Of a DNA stretch of 28,886 nucleotides, positions 14,750-22,536 are shown in pieces. The DNA is from a virus, in the IMG/VR virus record IMGVR_UViG_3300044825_003481, positions 1 to 28,886 of that record. One strand, 5' to 3'. The notes beneath the pieces were generated by a model. The model was not told the DNA's origin and ran no database searches. It saw only the letters and a program-made list of their open reading frames with translations. Each line of letters starts with the position of its first letter. Within the stretch, counting starts at the first letter, position 1. Position numbers and translations under genes: made by a program.

Positions 14750-15355
14750 CTACTCGTCTCTCTCCGTGGCCTGCGGGGACGCGGGCAGCGGCATCCAGTG
14801 CGTCGGCGGCCGATAGTCGGATTCTTCCCCGCTGATCCACATCCCGGCGTCGTCCTGTTGCAGCACTTGCGGAAGCCAGTGGGGACGGTCAGCCCAACCG
14901 GCAAGCACGTCCGTTCGTTTCGGAGCCGTCTCGATGGGCCGCCAGTTCGCCACCAGCCCCGGCGGGTCCGACGCGGGCGGTGCCTGCGCGGCGAGTTCAC
15001 GCCAGTCGGGCACGTACTCGTCCATCTCGCTCGGGTGGAAACCGCCCCTCTCGGCGAGACGTTCCAGCGATTGCCCGGACCCGAAGCGAGCGCGGTACAC
15101 GCTGTAGGCCAGATCAGCCAGCCACCACGGGATACGCGTGGGGTGCGGCTTCGCCGCACGCTCTGACTGGATCGGAAACGTCCGCGCCTCAGCGGGCGTG
15201 GCGGCGAGCGCGGCGAGTACTTGCCGCACGTTCTCGGCGATGCCCTTCGACGTGTCGAACCCATCTTGCAATTCGCAGTAGCCGCTTGCCAAGCCCTCCA
15301 GTGCGCTTAGCGACGACAGTGCCTTCTTCATCTGCTCCGGTGTCACGGTCGCCAT
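14750..15355 (-). CDS. DUF551-domain protein
   Basis: A 201-residue protein with ATG at 15355 overlapping the upstream stop as TGATG. The N-terminal 60 residues are helical. The middle has PWWLADLAYSVYRARFG, a segment common in phage proteins of this type. The C-terminus, WRPIETAPKRTDVLAGW to THWMPLPASPQ, is the DUF551 signature seen in many phage and prophage proteins of unknown function. Confidence 0.75.
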   Translation of the reverse strand: MATVTPEQMKKALSSLSALEGLASGYCELQDGFDTSKGIAENVRQVLAALAATPAEARTFPIQSERAAKPHPTRIPWWLADLAYSVYRARFGSGQSLERLAERGGFHPSEMDEYVPDWRELAAQAPPASDPPGLVANWRPIETAPKRTDVLAGWADRPHWLPQVLQQDDAGMWISGEESDYRPPTHWMPLPASPQATERDE

Positions 15356-15624
15356 CAGCGCCCACCTTTCGCGGCGTCGCTCCAGATGCCGATATGCTCG
15401 CCCTCGACCTGCGCCCGCGCCCACCCGGTCCACGATTCTTCGGGCGGGTCGTCTTTTGAGCCGCAGAACTCGGCGTAGTCGCTAGGCATCGGCAGTCCCA
15501 GCAGCTTGGCCAGTTGCCGCACGTCCTCGCCTGCGTCACCAAGGTGGTCGGCAAGACCAAACGAGTGGATGAAATGCGGCCACAGCCTGCGCACCTTTGC
15601 TTCGAACGTTTCGTCGGTCGCCAT
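15355..15624 (-). CDS. Small hypothetical protein
   Basis: An 89-residue acidic protein with ATG at 15624 preceded by a perfect AGGAGG site. It has a helical part (EDVRQLAKLLGLPMPSDYAE) and a Trp-rich C-terminal segment. No family is recognised. It is coupled to the downstream DUF551 gene by a one-base overlap. Confidence 0.6.
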   Translation of the reverse strand: MATDETFEAKVRRLWPHFIHSFGLADHLGDAGEDVRQLAKLLGLPMPSDYAEFCGSKDDPPEESWTGWARAQVEGEHIGIWSDAAKGGR

Positions 15625-15942
15625 CTACGCACCCTCCTGCAGGCCATCGGCCGCCACCACCCACCGCCACACGGTGCGGCTCACCCCGTACGGCTGCGCC
15701 TGGCGGCCCGCGCTCTCGATGCACCCGGGCCGCGCCGCCATCAGCTCGCTCCGCCGGGCGCCGACGGTCGTCGACAGCACGCCCAGGGCGGCTGCGGCGT
15801 CGTGGTCGCTGAGGGGTCCGCGGTCGCGCAGCAGCTGCGCGTACCGCTCGCGGAGCGTCTCGCCCACCCGCCGGGCCCGCCGGAGGCCGGATCGCCGGCT
15901 GCGGACCGCGGCGGGATACTGCATCGTCAGTTGCTGCGTCAT
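15625..15942 (-). CDS. Winged-helix-like small protein
   Basis: A 105-residue basic protein with ATGA overlap at 15942. After an Arg-rich start it has a helix-turn-helix pattern (LSDHDAAAALGVLSTTVGAR, then RSELMAARPGCIES) and a wing-like hydrophobic ending (SRTVWRWVVA). It resembles phage MarR-like or helix-turn-helix helper proteins that switch replication genes, but no target is evident here. Confidence 0.6.
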   Translation of the reverse strand: MTQQLTMQYPAAVRSRRSGLRRARRVGETLRERYAQLLRDRGPLSDHDAAAALGVLSTTVGARRSELMAARPGCIESAGRQAQPYGVSRTVWRWVVAADGLQEGA

Positions 15943-16391
15943 GACGGGTTCACCGTGTGGCGCGAGCCCTGGCGCATCTCGCGGAAGTCGAGCAGGTAAG
16001 CCGCGGCGGCCTCCGGCGCCAGGCCGATCCGGGTCGTCAGGAACGCGAAGAGCATCTGGTCGGTGGCGGCGGCTTCGATAGCGCCCTGTAGCATGCCGAC
16101 GACCTCGCGCGCTTTCGGGAGGTCCATCTGCGCGATCTCGCCGTTCAAGACGAGCTCGACGCGCCCCTCCTTTGTGGTGGCGCTGAGCAAGGAGCCAACT
16201 TCGATCCGGTCGCCGGCGGCATGACGCTGGGCCGCCGTGGAACGCAGGGCGATGCCGAACATGTCGATCACCTCACCGTAGGGCGTTGTGCCGAAGCAGT
16301 GGTCGTAGCCCGCTCTGGCCAGCAGCGCGGAGACGGCCGCATAGACCGTGGGAGGCACGTCGAGGACGGCGTTGGTACGTGTCGCTCTCAT
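15939..16391 (-). CDS. Hypothetical protein
   Basis: A 150-residue protein with ATGA overlaps at both ends. It is mostly helical, with a hydrophobic patch at the start (VYAAVSALLARAGYDHCFG) and a central segment (EGRVELVLNGEIAQMDLPK) of beta-turn-helix pattern. No family is recognised. Its position in the accessory block gives no clear role. Confidence 0.6.
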   Translation of the reverse strand: MRATRTNAVLDVPPTVYAAVSALLARAGYDHCFGTTPYGEVIDMFGIALRSTAAQRHAAGDRIEVGSLLSATTKEGRVELVLNGEIAQMDLPKAREVVGMLQGAIEAAATDQMLFAFLTTRIGLAPEAAAAYLLDFREMRQGSRHTVNPS

Positions 16392-16618
16392 CGCCAGTTC
16401 CGCTTCCGGCTGGCGCGCTGCTGTGCGCGCTTCGCCATCTTGGCGGCCGCGGCGCCGCGCTTCCGCTGCCGTCGCGCGCGCGTGCGATCGCGCTGCTCGA
16501 ACAGCGGCTGGAGGTTCTTGAGCGCCTCGATCGGCCCCTGTACCAGAGCGTTCCTCGGCACGCCCGCGGCGAGCGCGTCCTCCAGACTTCCGTAGATCAC
16601 TCCCGTTCTCGTGTCCAT
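16388..16618 (-). CDS. Small basic hypothetical protein
   Basis: A 76-residue protein with ATG at 16618 and a strong GGGGAG ribosome site. The N-terminal half (GVIYGSLEDALAAGVPRNAL) is mildly acidic. The C-terminal 30 residues are very Arg/Lys/Gln-rich, so nucleic-acid binding is possible. No family is recognised. Confidence 0.6.
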   Translation of the reverse strand: MDTRTGVIYGSLEDALAAGVPRNALVQGPIEALKNLQPLFEQRDRTRARRQRKRGAAAAKMAKRAQQRASRKRNWR

Positions 16619-16620
16619 GA

Positions 16621-16662
16621 TCAGGCTCCCCTTTTCAACGAAAAGACGTTGGTGGTCTTCAT
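16621..16662 (-). other. Possible 13-codon leader peptide overlapping an RBS
   Basis: ATG at 16662 opens MKTTNVFSLKRGA and stops at TGA 16621-16623, two bases before the next ATG. The next gene's GGGGAG site lies inside it. A perfect inverted repeat, CTTTTC-AAC-GAAAAG (16631-16645), also sits here. The 55-base gap is one of the few AT-rich spots in the window. It may be a translational leader, or an operator or promoter element. No ribosome site for the leader is evident. Confidence 0.3.
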
Positions 16663-16673
16663 GTCGCGTCTGG

Positions 16674-17483
16674 TCACGGTGTATTCACCTGGCCTTTCAC
16701 GCTGCGCCCCACGTCGGATTTCGACATCGCCTCCGCGCGGCGCTGCGCCTCGGCGTTCAGCTCCGCGCGGGTCTTCAGCTCCCACCAGCTGCGCCCGCCG
16801 CTGACGGTCTGCTTGCCCACGGCGCGCACGTCGCGCGGCTGGCGGAGGCCGCGGGCCTGCTCGACGTCGAAGTCCGGCGACGGCGCGATCAGGTCCAGCA
16901 CGTCGACACCAGCGGCCGCGGTCAGCTCGTCGCGGCGTAGCGCGTCCCGGCGCCCTCGCCCGTCCGCGTCACCAGGCCCTGGTCGACCAGCGCCATCAGG
17001 CGCCGGCGCAGCGAGATGTTCGCCAGGCCCGTCTTCGCCCGGGCCTCGATCGCGCTCGTCGGTGCCGGCCCGCCCAGCGTCCGCAGGGCCTTCAGCAGCG
17101 CGCGCGCGGTGTCGTCCTCCGCGTCGGGGGCCGCCGGAGGGCGCGCCTGACGGACCGCCGGGGCCGTCGCAGGGGTCGCAGGCGGCGTGTCGCCGCGCAG
17201 GGCCGTCAGGGCCGTCACCAGCCGGGCGCGCTCCACTTCCAGCGTCGCCAGCTGGCCCTCGATCATCGTGATGGCTTCCGTGAGACTCATGGGGTTCCTC
17301 GATCACCTGGTAGTGCCGCCCCGCCGCGCGCACCCGCCCCAGGGTGAGCAGGGCGCGCAGGGCCGAAAGGACCTCGAGCAGCGACAGCGTCGTGTGCCGC
17401 AGCAGGTCGGTGGTGGTGCCCGGCCGGCGGGCCAATGCCGCGCGCACGCGCGCCATGGCCGCCGGATCGGGCGTGGTGGCCAT
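16674..17483 (-). CDS. Long frame joining a winged-helix-like N-terminus and a small C-terminal unit
   Basis: One frame is open from ATG 17483, 3 bases past the upstream stop. The first 63 codons look coding and end in a wing-like GRVRAAGRHYQVIEEP. About 130 codons then look like shadow sequence of the gene at 16922-17290. The last 75 codons look coding again and could be a separate gene from GTG 16901. Probably two genes share this frame: a first one (about 64 residues) that lost its stop through one missing base in the CCCC run near 17291, and a small last one. As written it encodes 269 residues. Confidence 0.5.
   Translation of the reverse strand: MATTPDPAAMARVRAALARRPGTTTDLLRHTTLSLLEVLSALRALLTLGRVRAAGRHYQVIEEPHESHGSHHDDRGPAGDAGSGARPAGDGPDGPARRHAACDPCDGPGGPSGAPSGGPRRGGRHRARAAEGPADAGRAGTDERDRGPGEDGPGEHLAAPAPDGAGRPGPGDADGRGRRDALRRDELTAAAGVDVLDLIAPSPDFDVEQARGLRQPRDVRAVGKQTVSGGRSWWELKTRAELNAEAQRRAEAMSKSDVGRSVKGQVNTP
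16922..17290 (-). CDS. Winged-helix-like protein with N-terminal coiled coil
   Basis: A 122-residue protein with ATG at 17290 and GAGGA just upstream. Residues 1-34 form an amphipathic helix (LTEAITMIEGQLATLEVERA). A Pro/Ala linker follows. Residues 60-120 form a helix-turn-helix with a wing (TARALLKALRTLGGPAPTSA, then LVDQGLVTRTGEGAGTRYAA). High third-position GC marks it as the true frame here, although the long frame at 16674-17483 is also open across it. Confidence 0.7.
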   Translation of the reverse strand: MSLTEAITMIEGQLATLEVERARLVTALTALRGDTPPATPATAPAVRQARPPAAPDAEDDTARALLKALRTLGGPAPTSAIEARAKTGLANISLRRRLMALVDQGLVTRTGEGAGTRYAATS

Positions 17484-17486
17484 GGG

Positions 17487-18161
17487 TCAGGCCGCCGCCG
17501 CGCGCCCGCCCGCCGCCATCCGGCGCCAGCAGGCGTGGTAGGCCTCGGCGTAGCAGCGCCGATAGGCCTCGGCGGCCGTCGGCGCGGCCGCCGCGAGGGC
17601 CGCGCAGCGGGCCACGTGGGCGCGTTCCTTGCGCACGGGCGGGCGGGCATACCCCGCCCGCACGGCGCGGCCCCTGGCGCACTCCCAGCCGTTCCGCCAG
17701 CCACGCCGGCCGGCGTCGGGCTTCGTCGCCGTCGCCAGGAACGCGCGCAGGCGGGCGACGAAGGCGCGGCGCATGCGCGCCCAGCCCCCGGCCAGCGCGT
17801 CGGCCACCTTGTCGGGGTGCCGCTGCCAGTACGCCGCCTTCGCGCAGCCCTTCGAGCAGAACTCGCGCCGCCGCCACTGCTGGCGCCGCGACAGCGGCCC
17901 GCCGCAGTGCTGGCAGTGCGTGCGCGTCGGGGCCGGCGTGCCGTGGCGCGTTCGCATCACGCAGCGCATCGAGCAGTGCTCGCCCCGCCGGGCCTGCGCC
18001 CATGTCAGGGGCGTGCTACAGACCCGGCAGTGGGTGGGCGCGCGTCGGGCGAGCGGCCGGCGGCGCGCCAGGTTGGCGCACGGCCGGCCGCAGCACCGGG
18101 TGCCCCTTGCCACCTGCGCCGGCGTCAGCGTCCGACGGCAGCCCTCCCGTGCGCAGGTCAT
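17487..18161 (-). CDS. Protein with three repeated zinc knuckles
   Basis: A 224-residue very basic protein with ATGA overlap at 18161 to the ParB-like gene. Three units repeat in its first 110 residues: CAREGC...CCGRPC, HCRVCSTPL...HCSMRC and HCQHCGGPLS...FCSKGC, each with paired Cys motifs about 20 residues apart. The C-terminal half is Ala/Arg-rich and helical with single cysteines. It probably binds nucleic acid. I do not recognise a named family. Its coupling to parB-like DNA may be functional. Confidence 0.6.
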   Translation of the reverse strand: MTCAREGCRRTLTPAQVARGTRCCGRPCANLARRRPLARRAPTHCRVCSTPLTWAQARRGEHCSMRCVMRTRHGTPAPTRTHCQHCGGPLSRRQQWRRREFCSKGCAKAAYWQRHPDKVADALAGGWARMRRAFVARLRAFLATATKPDAGRRGWRNGWECARGRAVRAGYARPPVRKERAHVARCAALAAAAPTAAEAYRRCYAEAYHACWRRMAAGGRAAAA

Positions 18162-19771
18162 CGCGCTTTCGCCGCCTTCGCCCGGGCCCGCTTCTTCGCC
18201 GGGGTGGCCTTCGCGTCCGTCGCCGGCGCGGCCGGCGTCAGCGCAGCGGCCGCCCGCTTCATGATCGGCGCGAGGTCCACGCCAAGCACCTTCGCCAGTG
18301 GCTCCAGGTCCTCGAACTCGTACCGGTAGTTCGTCCAGCTCGAGTTCGACTTGTCCGGCGCCCGCCTCTCCAGCTCGGTCCCGACGCAATGGCCGACCAG
18401 ATCGCCGACGGTGACCACCGACGCGGGGCGCTTCGTGCCCATGTCGAGGGCGAACCACAGCAGGGCGACCGGATCGGCGCTCGGTGCCGCGGCCGTCAGC
18501 GCGTCGCGGATCGCCGGATACGCCTGCCGATACTGCGCGTTGAACGCGATCCGCTTCGCGTCGGCTGCCTTGCGCTGCTCCGCCTCGGTCTTGCGTTCCG
18601 AGGCCTCCCTCGCATCCGCCGCCGCGCCCTGGCCGCTGGCACGCAGCTTGTCGCGCTTCTTCTTCTCAGCGATCTCGGCCTTCCAGTGGGTCTGGCAGGC
18701 CTCCCGGGCCAGGCACACCTGGAAGGCCGTCCCGTACTCCGGCCCGGCCACCACCAGGCCCAGCACCGAGTGCTCGCAGGTCGGCGCGTCGGCGCGGCGG
18801 CCGCGCGCGTCGAGGACCGTGCCCACGGTGCCGTCGGCGCGCCGCCAGGAGCGGGGCCCGTAGATACGGCCCTCGGTCTTCACCTCGTCGGCGAGGTGGT
18901 ACTCGTGCGTGATGTGCACGACCTTCTTGCCGCGGCCCGTCTTCGCCTCGGCGGCCGCCAGCTGCGTGCTCAGCCGGCCGAACTCGAGCGGCGCGGTGGT
19001 GGCCAGGTGCGACACATCGAGCCGCACGTGGCGGGCGATCCACGCCTCCAGCTCCTTCACCGTCGCCGTCTTGAGCCCGGCGTACGGGTCGGCCGTGCGC
19101 GCGTCGGGGGCCGCGTCGTCGTCGCTGCGATCGAAGGACAGTCCGCCCTCCCGGCCGGCCCACAGCCCGCCATAGGTGGGCCGGAAGTGGGCGCCGTCGC
19201 CAGGGTCCGCGGCGCGCGTCTGGTCGTCGGGCTTCAGCTTCGACAGCACCTCGGCGTGCGCGATCGTGATGCGGCCCTGGTCGAGCAGCTGCTGCAGCGC
19301 CGGAATGAGATCGAGCAGGCGCAGGCGGTCGGCCACCCACCGCTCGCTGCGCGACACGCGCTTCGCCAGCTCCGCCGGCGTCGCCTTCGAGGCCTTGAGC
19401 AGCGCCTTGAAGCCGCGCGCCTCTTCCAGCGGCGTCAGGTCGCTGCGCTGGATCGCGTTCTCCAGCTGCAGCTCGAGCACGCCGGCATCGGTCAGCGTGT
19501 TGCGCTGAATGACGGGCACGAACTGCAGGCCCGCGTTCTGCGCCGCGCGGTACCGGCGCTCGCCATCGACGATCTCGAAGCGGCCCTTCGCCGTGGGCCG
19601 CTCGCGCACCAGCAGCGGCACGTCGATGCCCTTGCGCTGAATGGACTGCGTGAGGTCGGTCAGCCCCTCGAAGTGTTTGCGTGGGTTGGATGGCGACGGG
19701 TACAGCTCGCTCATCGGGATGACGGCCGCCAGGACGGCGCCGCCTTCGGTCGGCACGGTGATGCTGTTCAT
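18158..19771 (-). CDS. ParB/RepB/Spo0J-like protein, long phage type
   Basis: A 537-residue protein. ATG at 19771 has a GGAG-type site upstream. The ParB N-terminal domain shows NPRKHF (29-34), the GERRYRA motif (70-76) that in ParB binds CTP, and LENAIQRSDLTPLEEARGF (from 103). The helix-turn-helix (TPAELAKRVSRSERWVADRL, 131-150) follows. The remainder, with Cys/His elements (CEHSVLG, CLAREACQTH) and a charged helix, resembles C-termini of phage ParB-like proteins. No ParA gene is present, so plasmid-like partition is not implied. It may act in replication or transcription. Confidence 0.8.
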   Translation of the reverse strand: MNSITVPTEGGAVLAAVIPMSELYPSPSNPRKHFEGLTDLTQSIQRKGIDVPLLVRERPTAKGRFEIVDGERRYRAAQNAGLQFVPVIQRNTLTDAGVLELQLENAIQRSDLTPLEEARGFKALLKASKATPAELAKRVSRSERWVADRLRLLDLIPALQQLLDQGRITIAHAEVLSKLKPDDQTRAADPGDGAHFRPTYGGLWAGREGGLSFDRSDDDAAPDARTADPYAGLKTATVKELEAWIARHVRLDVSHLATTAPLEFGRLSTQLAAAEAKTGRGKKVVHITHEYHLADEVKTEGRIYGPRSWRRADGTVGTVLDARGRRADAPTCEHSVLGLVVAGPEYGTAFQVCLAREACQTHWKAEIAEKKKRDKLRASGQGAAADAREASERKTEAEQRKAADAKRIAFNAQYRQAYPAIRDALTAAAPSADPVALLWFALDMGTKRPASVVTVGDLVGHCVGTELERRAPDKSNSSWTNYRYEFEDLEPLAKVLGVDLAPIMKRAAAALTPAAPATDAKATPAKKRARAKAAKAR

Positions 19772-19813
19772 GGACGTGTGGACTCCGAGAAAAGTCGAAA
19801 CGTGGGGTGGCCG

Positions 19814-20140
19814 TTACTGCAGGGTGTCGCCGGCGTCGAGGGTCCGCAGGACCGGCTGATTCGCGCTCGCGCGCTGCCGGTCGATGCGGTCGATCAGGAG
19901 GGAGATCGCGTTGCTCGCGTTATCGAGGTCCTTCTTGGCGTCCGACGCCTTGGTCTTCGCGTCGTCCCAGCGCCCCGCGCACTCATTGCGCTCGTGGTTC
20001 AGCTCGATCAGCTGCGCGATCGCTTCTTCGTCACTCAGCGGGCCGTCGAACACGCCCTGCTCGGGCGGCGGCGCCGCCGCGATCTCCGCCCCGTCGTCGT
20101 TCGCCGCCGCCGCCTTGCCGTCTTTCAGCTTCTTCGCCAT
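19814..20140 (-). CDS. Small coiled-coil protein
   Basis: A 108-residue acidic protein with ATG at 20140 and a clear AGGAG site. Residues about 30-95 form a heptad-like helix (for example ERNECAGRWDDAKTKASDA, then KKDLDNASNAISLLIDRID). The N-terminus is disordered. No family is recognised. It lies between the helicase and the ParB-like gene. Confidence 0.6.
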   Translation of the reverse strand: MAKKLKDGKAAAANDDGAEIAAAPPPEQGVFDGPLSDEEAIAQLIELNHERNECAGRWDDAKTKASDAKKDLDNASNAISLLIDRIDRQRASANQPVLRTLDAGDTLQ

Positions 20141-20148
20141 GGAGTCTC

Positions 20149-21369
20149 CTATCGTGAAAAGTTCCGCGGGAGGCCGAAGTGCACGTTCGTCAGCACGCGA
20201 TCCCGCTGCTCGCCGGTGACGATTACCCACTGGTCGCCGGTCTTGCCGCCCGGCTGCATCCAGAGCTGTTCGATCGGGCCAAAGCGCTTCTTCAGGCCGA
20301 CCAGGTCGACGACATGCGCCGTCGGCTTCGAGGGGTGCGGGCGGATGACGCGCCCGACCTGCTGGTAGTAGAGGGCCAGCGACATCGTCGGCCGCGCCAG
20401 CACCACGGTGGTGAGCTCGGGATAGTCGAAGCCCACGCTCAGCACGCCGACGTTGGCGACGACGCGCAGGAGGCCCTTCTTGAAGGCCCACAGAATCTGC
20501 GCGCGCTTGTCGGCCGGCGTCTCGGCCGACACCACCGCGGCGCCCGGGATCGCGGCGGCCAGGGCCTCGCTCTCCTCCAGGAACCGCGTGAACACCAGCA
20601 CCGATTTATGCCCGGTCGCCAGCAGGTGCTCGACGATGGCGTGCAGGCGCGACACGAACCCGATCTCGGTAAAGTGCTGCTGCAGCGCGCGATCGTCGAA
20701 GTCGGCGCCGGTCGAGTTGAGCCGCACCTTCGTGGTGTCGACCACCTGCGGCTCGTGATACGCCAGCGGCGCCAGGAAGCCCGCGCGGAAGAGCGGCGCG
20801 AGGTTCAGGTAGTACACGACATCGGTGAAGATGCGCGGCCGCGTGCGCGTCAGGAAGCGCAGCTGCGCGCCCATGCTGTCCGAGGCCAGGCGGTATGGCG
20901 TCGCCGTCAGCCCGATCACCCGGGCGCCCTCGAGCACCGCCAGGAAGTCGCGATACATCCCGCCCTTCGGGTTGACCAGGTGGGCCTCGTCGATCAGCAC
21001 GTACTTGAAGTGCTTGAAGGCCTCGACGTGGTTCATGACGCTGCCGATCGTGGCCAGGGTGATCTGGCCGACCCGCTTGCGGTTCAGCGAGGCCGACCAG
21101 ATCGCGGGCGCGTAGCCGTAGCCCCGCAGCTTCTCGGCGTTCTGCTGCAGGATTTCCTTCGACGGCTGGAACACCAGCACCGGCGCGTCGAGCCTGGCCG
21201 CAATGCCGGCGATGACCAGCGACTTGCCGGCGCCCGTCGGAATCACCAGCAGCCCGTTGCGCCCGCGCAGGCGCGGGTTGGTCAGGAACTCGACGCTGCG
21301 ATTGACCGCGTTCTGCTGGTAGCTGCGCAGCACGTAGCCGGGCACGGCCGGCGCGAGCAGCGCGCTCAC
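20149..21369 (-). CDS. Superfamily 2 DEAH helicase
   Basis: A 406-residue protein from GTG 21369, overlapping the nuclease stop as GTGA. Motif I is PTGAGKS (44-50), motif II is DEAH (127-130), motif III is TATPYR (about 155-160), and motif VI is QQVGRVIRPHP near residue 350, with VFTR and a VGFDYP element between. This is a complete DEAD/DEAH-box (RecG/UvrB-like core) helicase of the kind phages pair with a VRR-NUC nuclease. A role in replication restart or recombination is likely. Confidence 0.85.
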   Translation of the reverse strand: MSALLAPAVPGYVLRSYQQNAVNRSVEFLTNPRLRGRNGLLVIPTGAGKSLVIAGIAARLDAPVLVFQPSKEILQQNAEKLRGYGYAPAIWSASLNRKRVGQITLATIGSVMNHVEAFKHFKYVLIDEAHLVNPKGGMYRDFLAVLEGARVIGLTATPYRLASDSMGAQLRFLTRTRPRIFTDVVYYLNLAPLFRAGFLAPLAYHEPQVVDTTKVRLNSTGADFDDRALQQHFTEIGFVSRLHAIVEHLLATGHKSVLVFTRFLEESEALAAAIPGAAVVSAETPADKRAQILWAFKKGLLRVVANVGVLSVGFDYPELTTVVLARPTMSLALYYQQVGRVIRPHPSKPTAHVVDLVGLKKRFGPIEQLWMQPGGKTGDQWVIVTGEQRDRVLTNVHFGLPRNFSR

Positions 21370-21788
21370 GGCACACCGCCGAGTCGGGACGCGGGCAGCT
21401 GCTCGCGCTTCAGGAAGCCCGCGGCGACCAGCCAGGCCATCAGCGCCGACAGGCCGCCAGTAACGTGGGCATGGCCGGCGTTGAAGCACCGGCGGCGGAA
21501 GTCATCCTGTTCGGGGCGCAGGCGCCCCCGTTCGGATTTCACCTCCCACCACACCGCCGTCTCGGCGCCGCCGGCGCCGCGGCGCGGGATGATGGCGTAC
21601 ACGTCCGGGAAGCCCGGCGTCTGACACGTGCCCTGGTAGTCGCCGCCCGGCCGCCGGGTGCCCAGCACGCCCACCCAGGCCCCGAGCGAGCGCAGCAGCG
21701 CCACGCCCTGGGCCTGCTCGGCCTTCTCCGGCACGACCGGCCGACGCCGGCGCGGGGCCCGGATCGTGGACTGCGCGCGCAGGCTCAT
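21366..21788 (-). CDS. VRR-NUC domain nuclease
   Basis: A 140-residue protein. The ATG at 21788 gives an ATGA overlap. A GTG at 21797 would add three residues. The nuclease core reads TPGFPDVYAIIPR, then WWEVKSERGRLRPEQDDFR, the PD...(D/E)xK pattern of virus-type replication-repair nucleases, followed by a helix with ALMAWLVAAGF. Such enzymes cut branched or junction DNA and usually neighbour a helicase, as here. Confidence 0.85.
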   Translation of the reverse strand: MSLRAQSTIRAPRRRRPVVPEKAEQAQGVALLRSLGAWVGVLGTRRPGGDYQGTCQTPGFPDVYAIIPRRGAGGAETAVWWEVKSERGRLRPEQDDFRRRCFNAGHAHVTGGLSALMAWLVAAGFLKREQLPASRLGGVP

Positions 21789-22048
21789 GCGGGCCACCGC
21801 CCGCTTGGCGTCCAGATGGCCACGCGATCGTGCGGCCGCTGGCGCCCGCAGGGCCGATACTCGACGGCGCCGTCCCGATACGCGCCGTCGGGCACGCGCG
21901 CGAGGACCGTCGATCGCCGCTGATCGGGAAAGACCCGCACGCTGCGCGCGTCGGCGCGCACGGCGAAGAGGCGACCGGTGCCGGCAATCTTGCCGACCAG
22001 ACAGACGGTCACGAAACGCTCGCTGGCGGTCGCGGCCGGGGCGGTCAT
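21785..22048 (-). CDS. Small hypothetical protein
   Basis: An 87-residue basic beta-rich protein with ATGA overlaps at both ends. Segments such as RFVTVCLVGKIAGTGRLFAV and DRVAIWTPSGRW are well formed, but no family is recognised. It lies between the replication loader-like and nuclease genes. Confidence 0.6.
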   Translation of the reverse strand: MTAPAATASERFVTVCLVGKIAGTGRLFAVRADARSVRVFPDQRRSTVLARVPDGAYRDGAVEYRPCGRQRPHDRVAIWTPSGRWPA

Positions 22049-22536
22049 GCCGCGCTCCCGGACGTGACGTCCTCGCGCGCCGGCGGCAACGCCAGGCGCG
22101 CCGGCTGGGCCTCCGTCAGCAGCATCGCCGCCTTGTGGCACTCGCACCGCTGCATCCGCGCGATCCCATCCGGCGCCGTCACCTCGCGCCAGCCGCGGTG
22201 GTCCACCGTGCAGACCTCGCAGGCCTCCATCAGCTGGCGCGCCTGGGCGGCAACCGCGCGGCGCCGATCGTCGATGACCGCGGCGCAGGCCGCGCGCACC
22301 TCGCCGGGCTTCGGCATCCAGGTGATGCCCTGGCCGAAGACCCGCGCGAAGCCGGCCTCGAGGACATCCCGCGGCACGTCGTGCAGCTGCATGATCCACG
22401 CCTGCACCACCTCGCGCCCGACGGTCTCGTCGTCGAACAGCGTGGTGGCGGAGGCCCGCACCGCGGGCTTCAGCAGCGCGGCGAAGTACGCCTGGTGCTG
22501 CGCGTCGCGCGCGGACCAGATACTCGAGCCCTTCAT
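22045..22536 (-). CDS. Lambda P-like / helicase loader-like protein with a zinc site
   Basis: A 163-residue protein with ATG at 22536 overlapping the initiator stop (ATGA). The N-terminal 75 residues resemble phage helicase-loader proteins: LFDDETVGREVVQAWIMQL, VLEAGFARVFGQ and TWMPKPGEVRAAC. The middle carries CEVC and CECH about 25 residues apart, a probable zinc site. An initiator gene followed by a loader gene is the lambda O-P order. The loader would recruit host DnaB-type helicase to the origin. Confidence 0.65.
   Translation of the reverse strand: MKGSSIWSARDAQHQAYFAALLKPAVRASATTLFDDETVGREVVQAWIMQLHDVPRDVLEAGFARVFGQGITWMPKPGEVRAACAAVIDDRRRAVAAQARQLMEACEVCTVDHRGWREVTAPDGIARMQRCECHKAAMLLTEAQPARLALPPAREDVTSGSAA

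Noticed and set aside
17435-20368. 977-codon open frame on the plus strand
   Set aside because: It is antisense to the ParB-like and zinc-knuckle genes, has a low-complexity Arg/Ala/Pro composition and no domain. Long spurious frames are expected opposite genes with GC-rich third positions.
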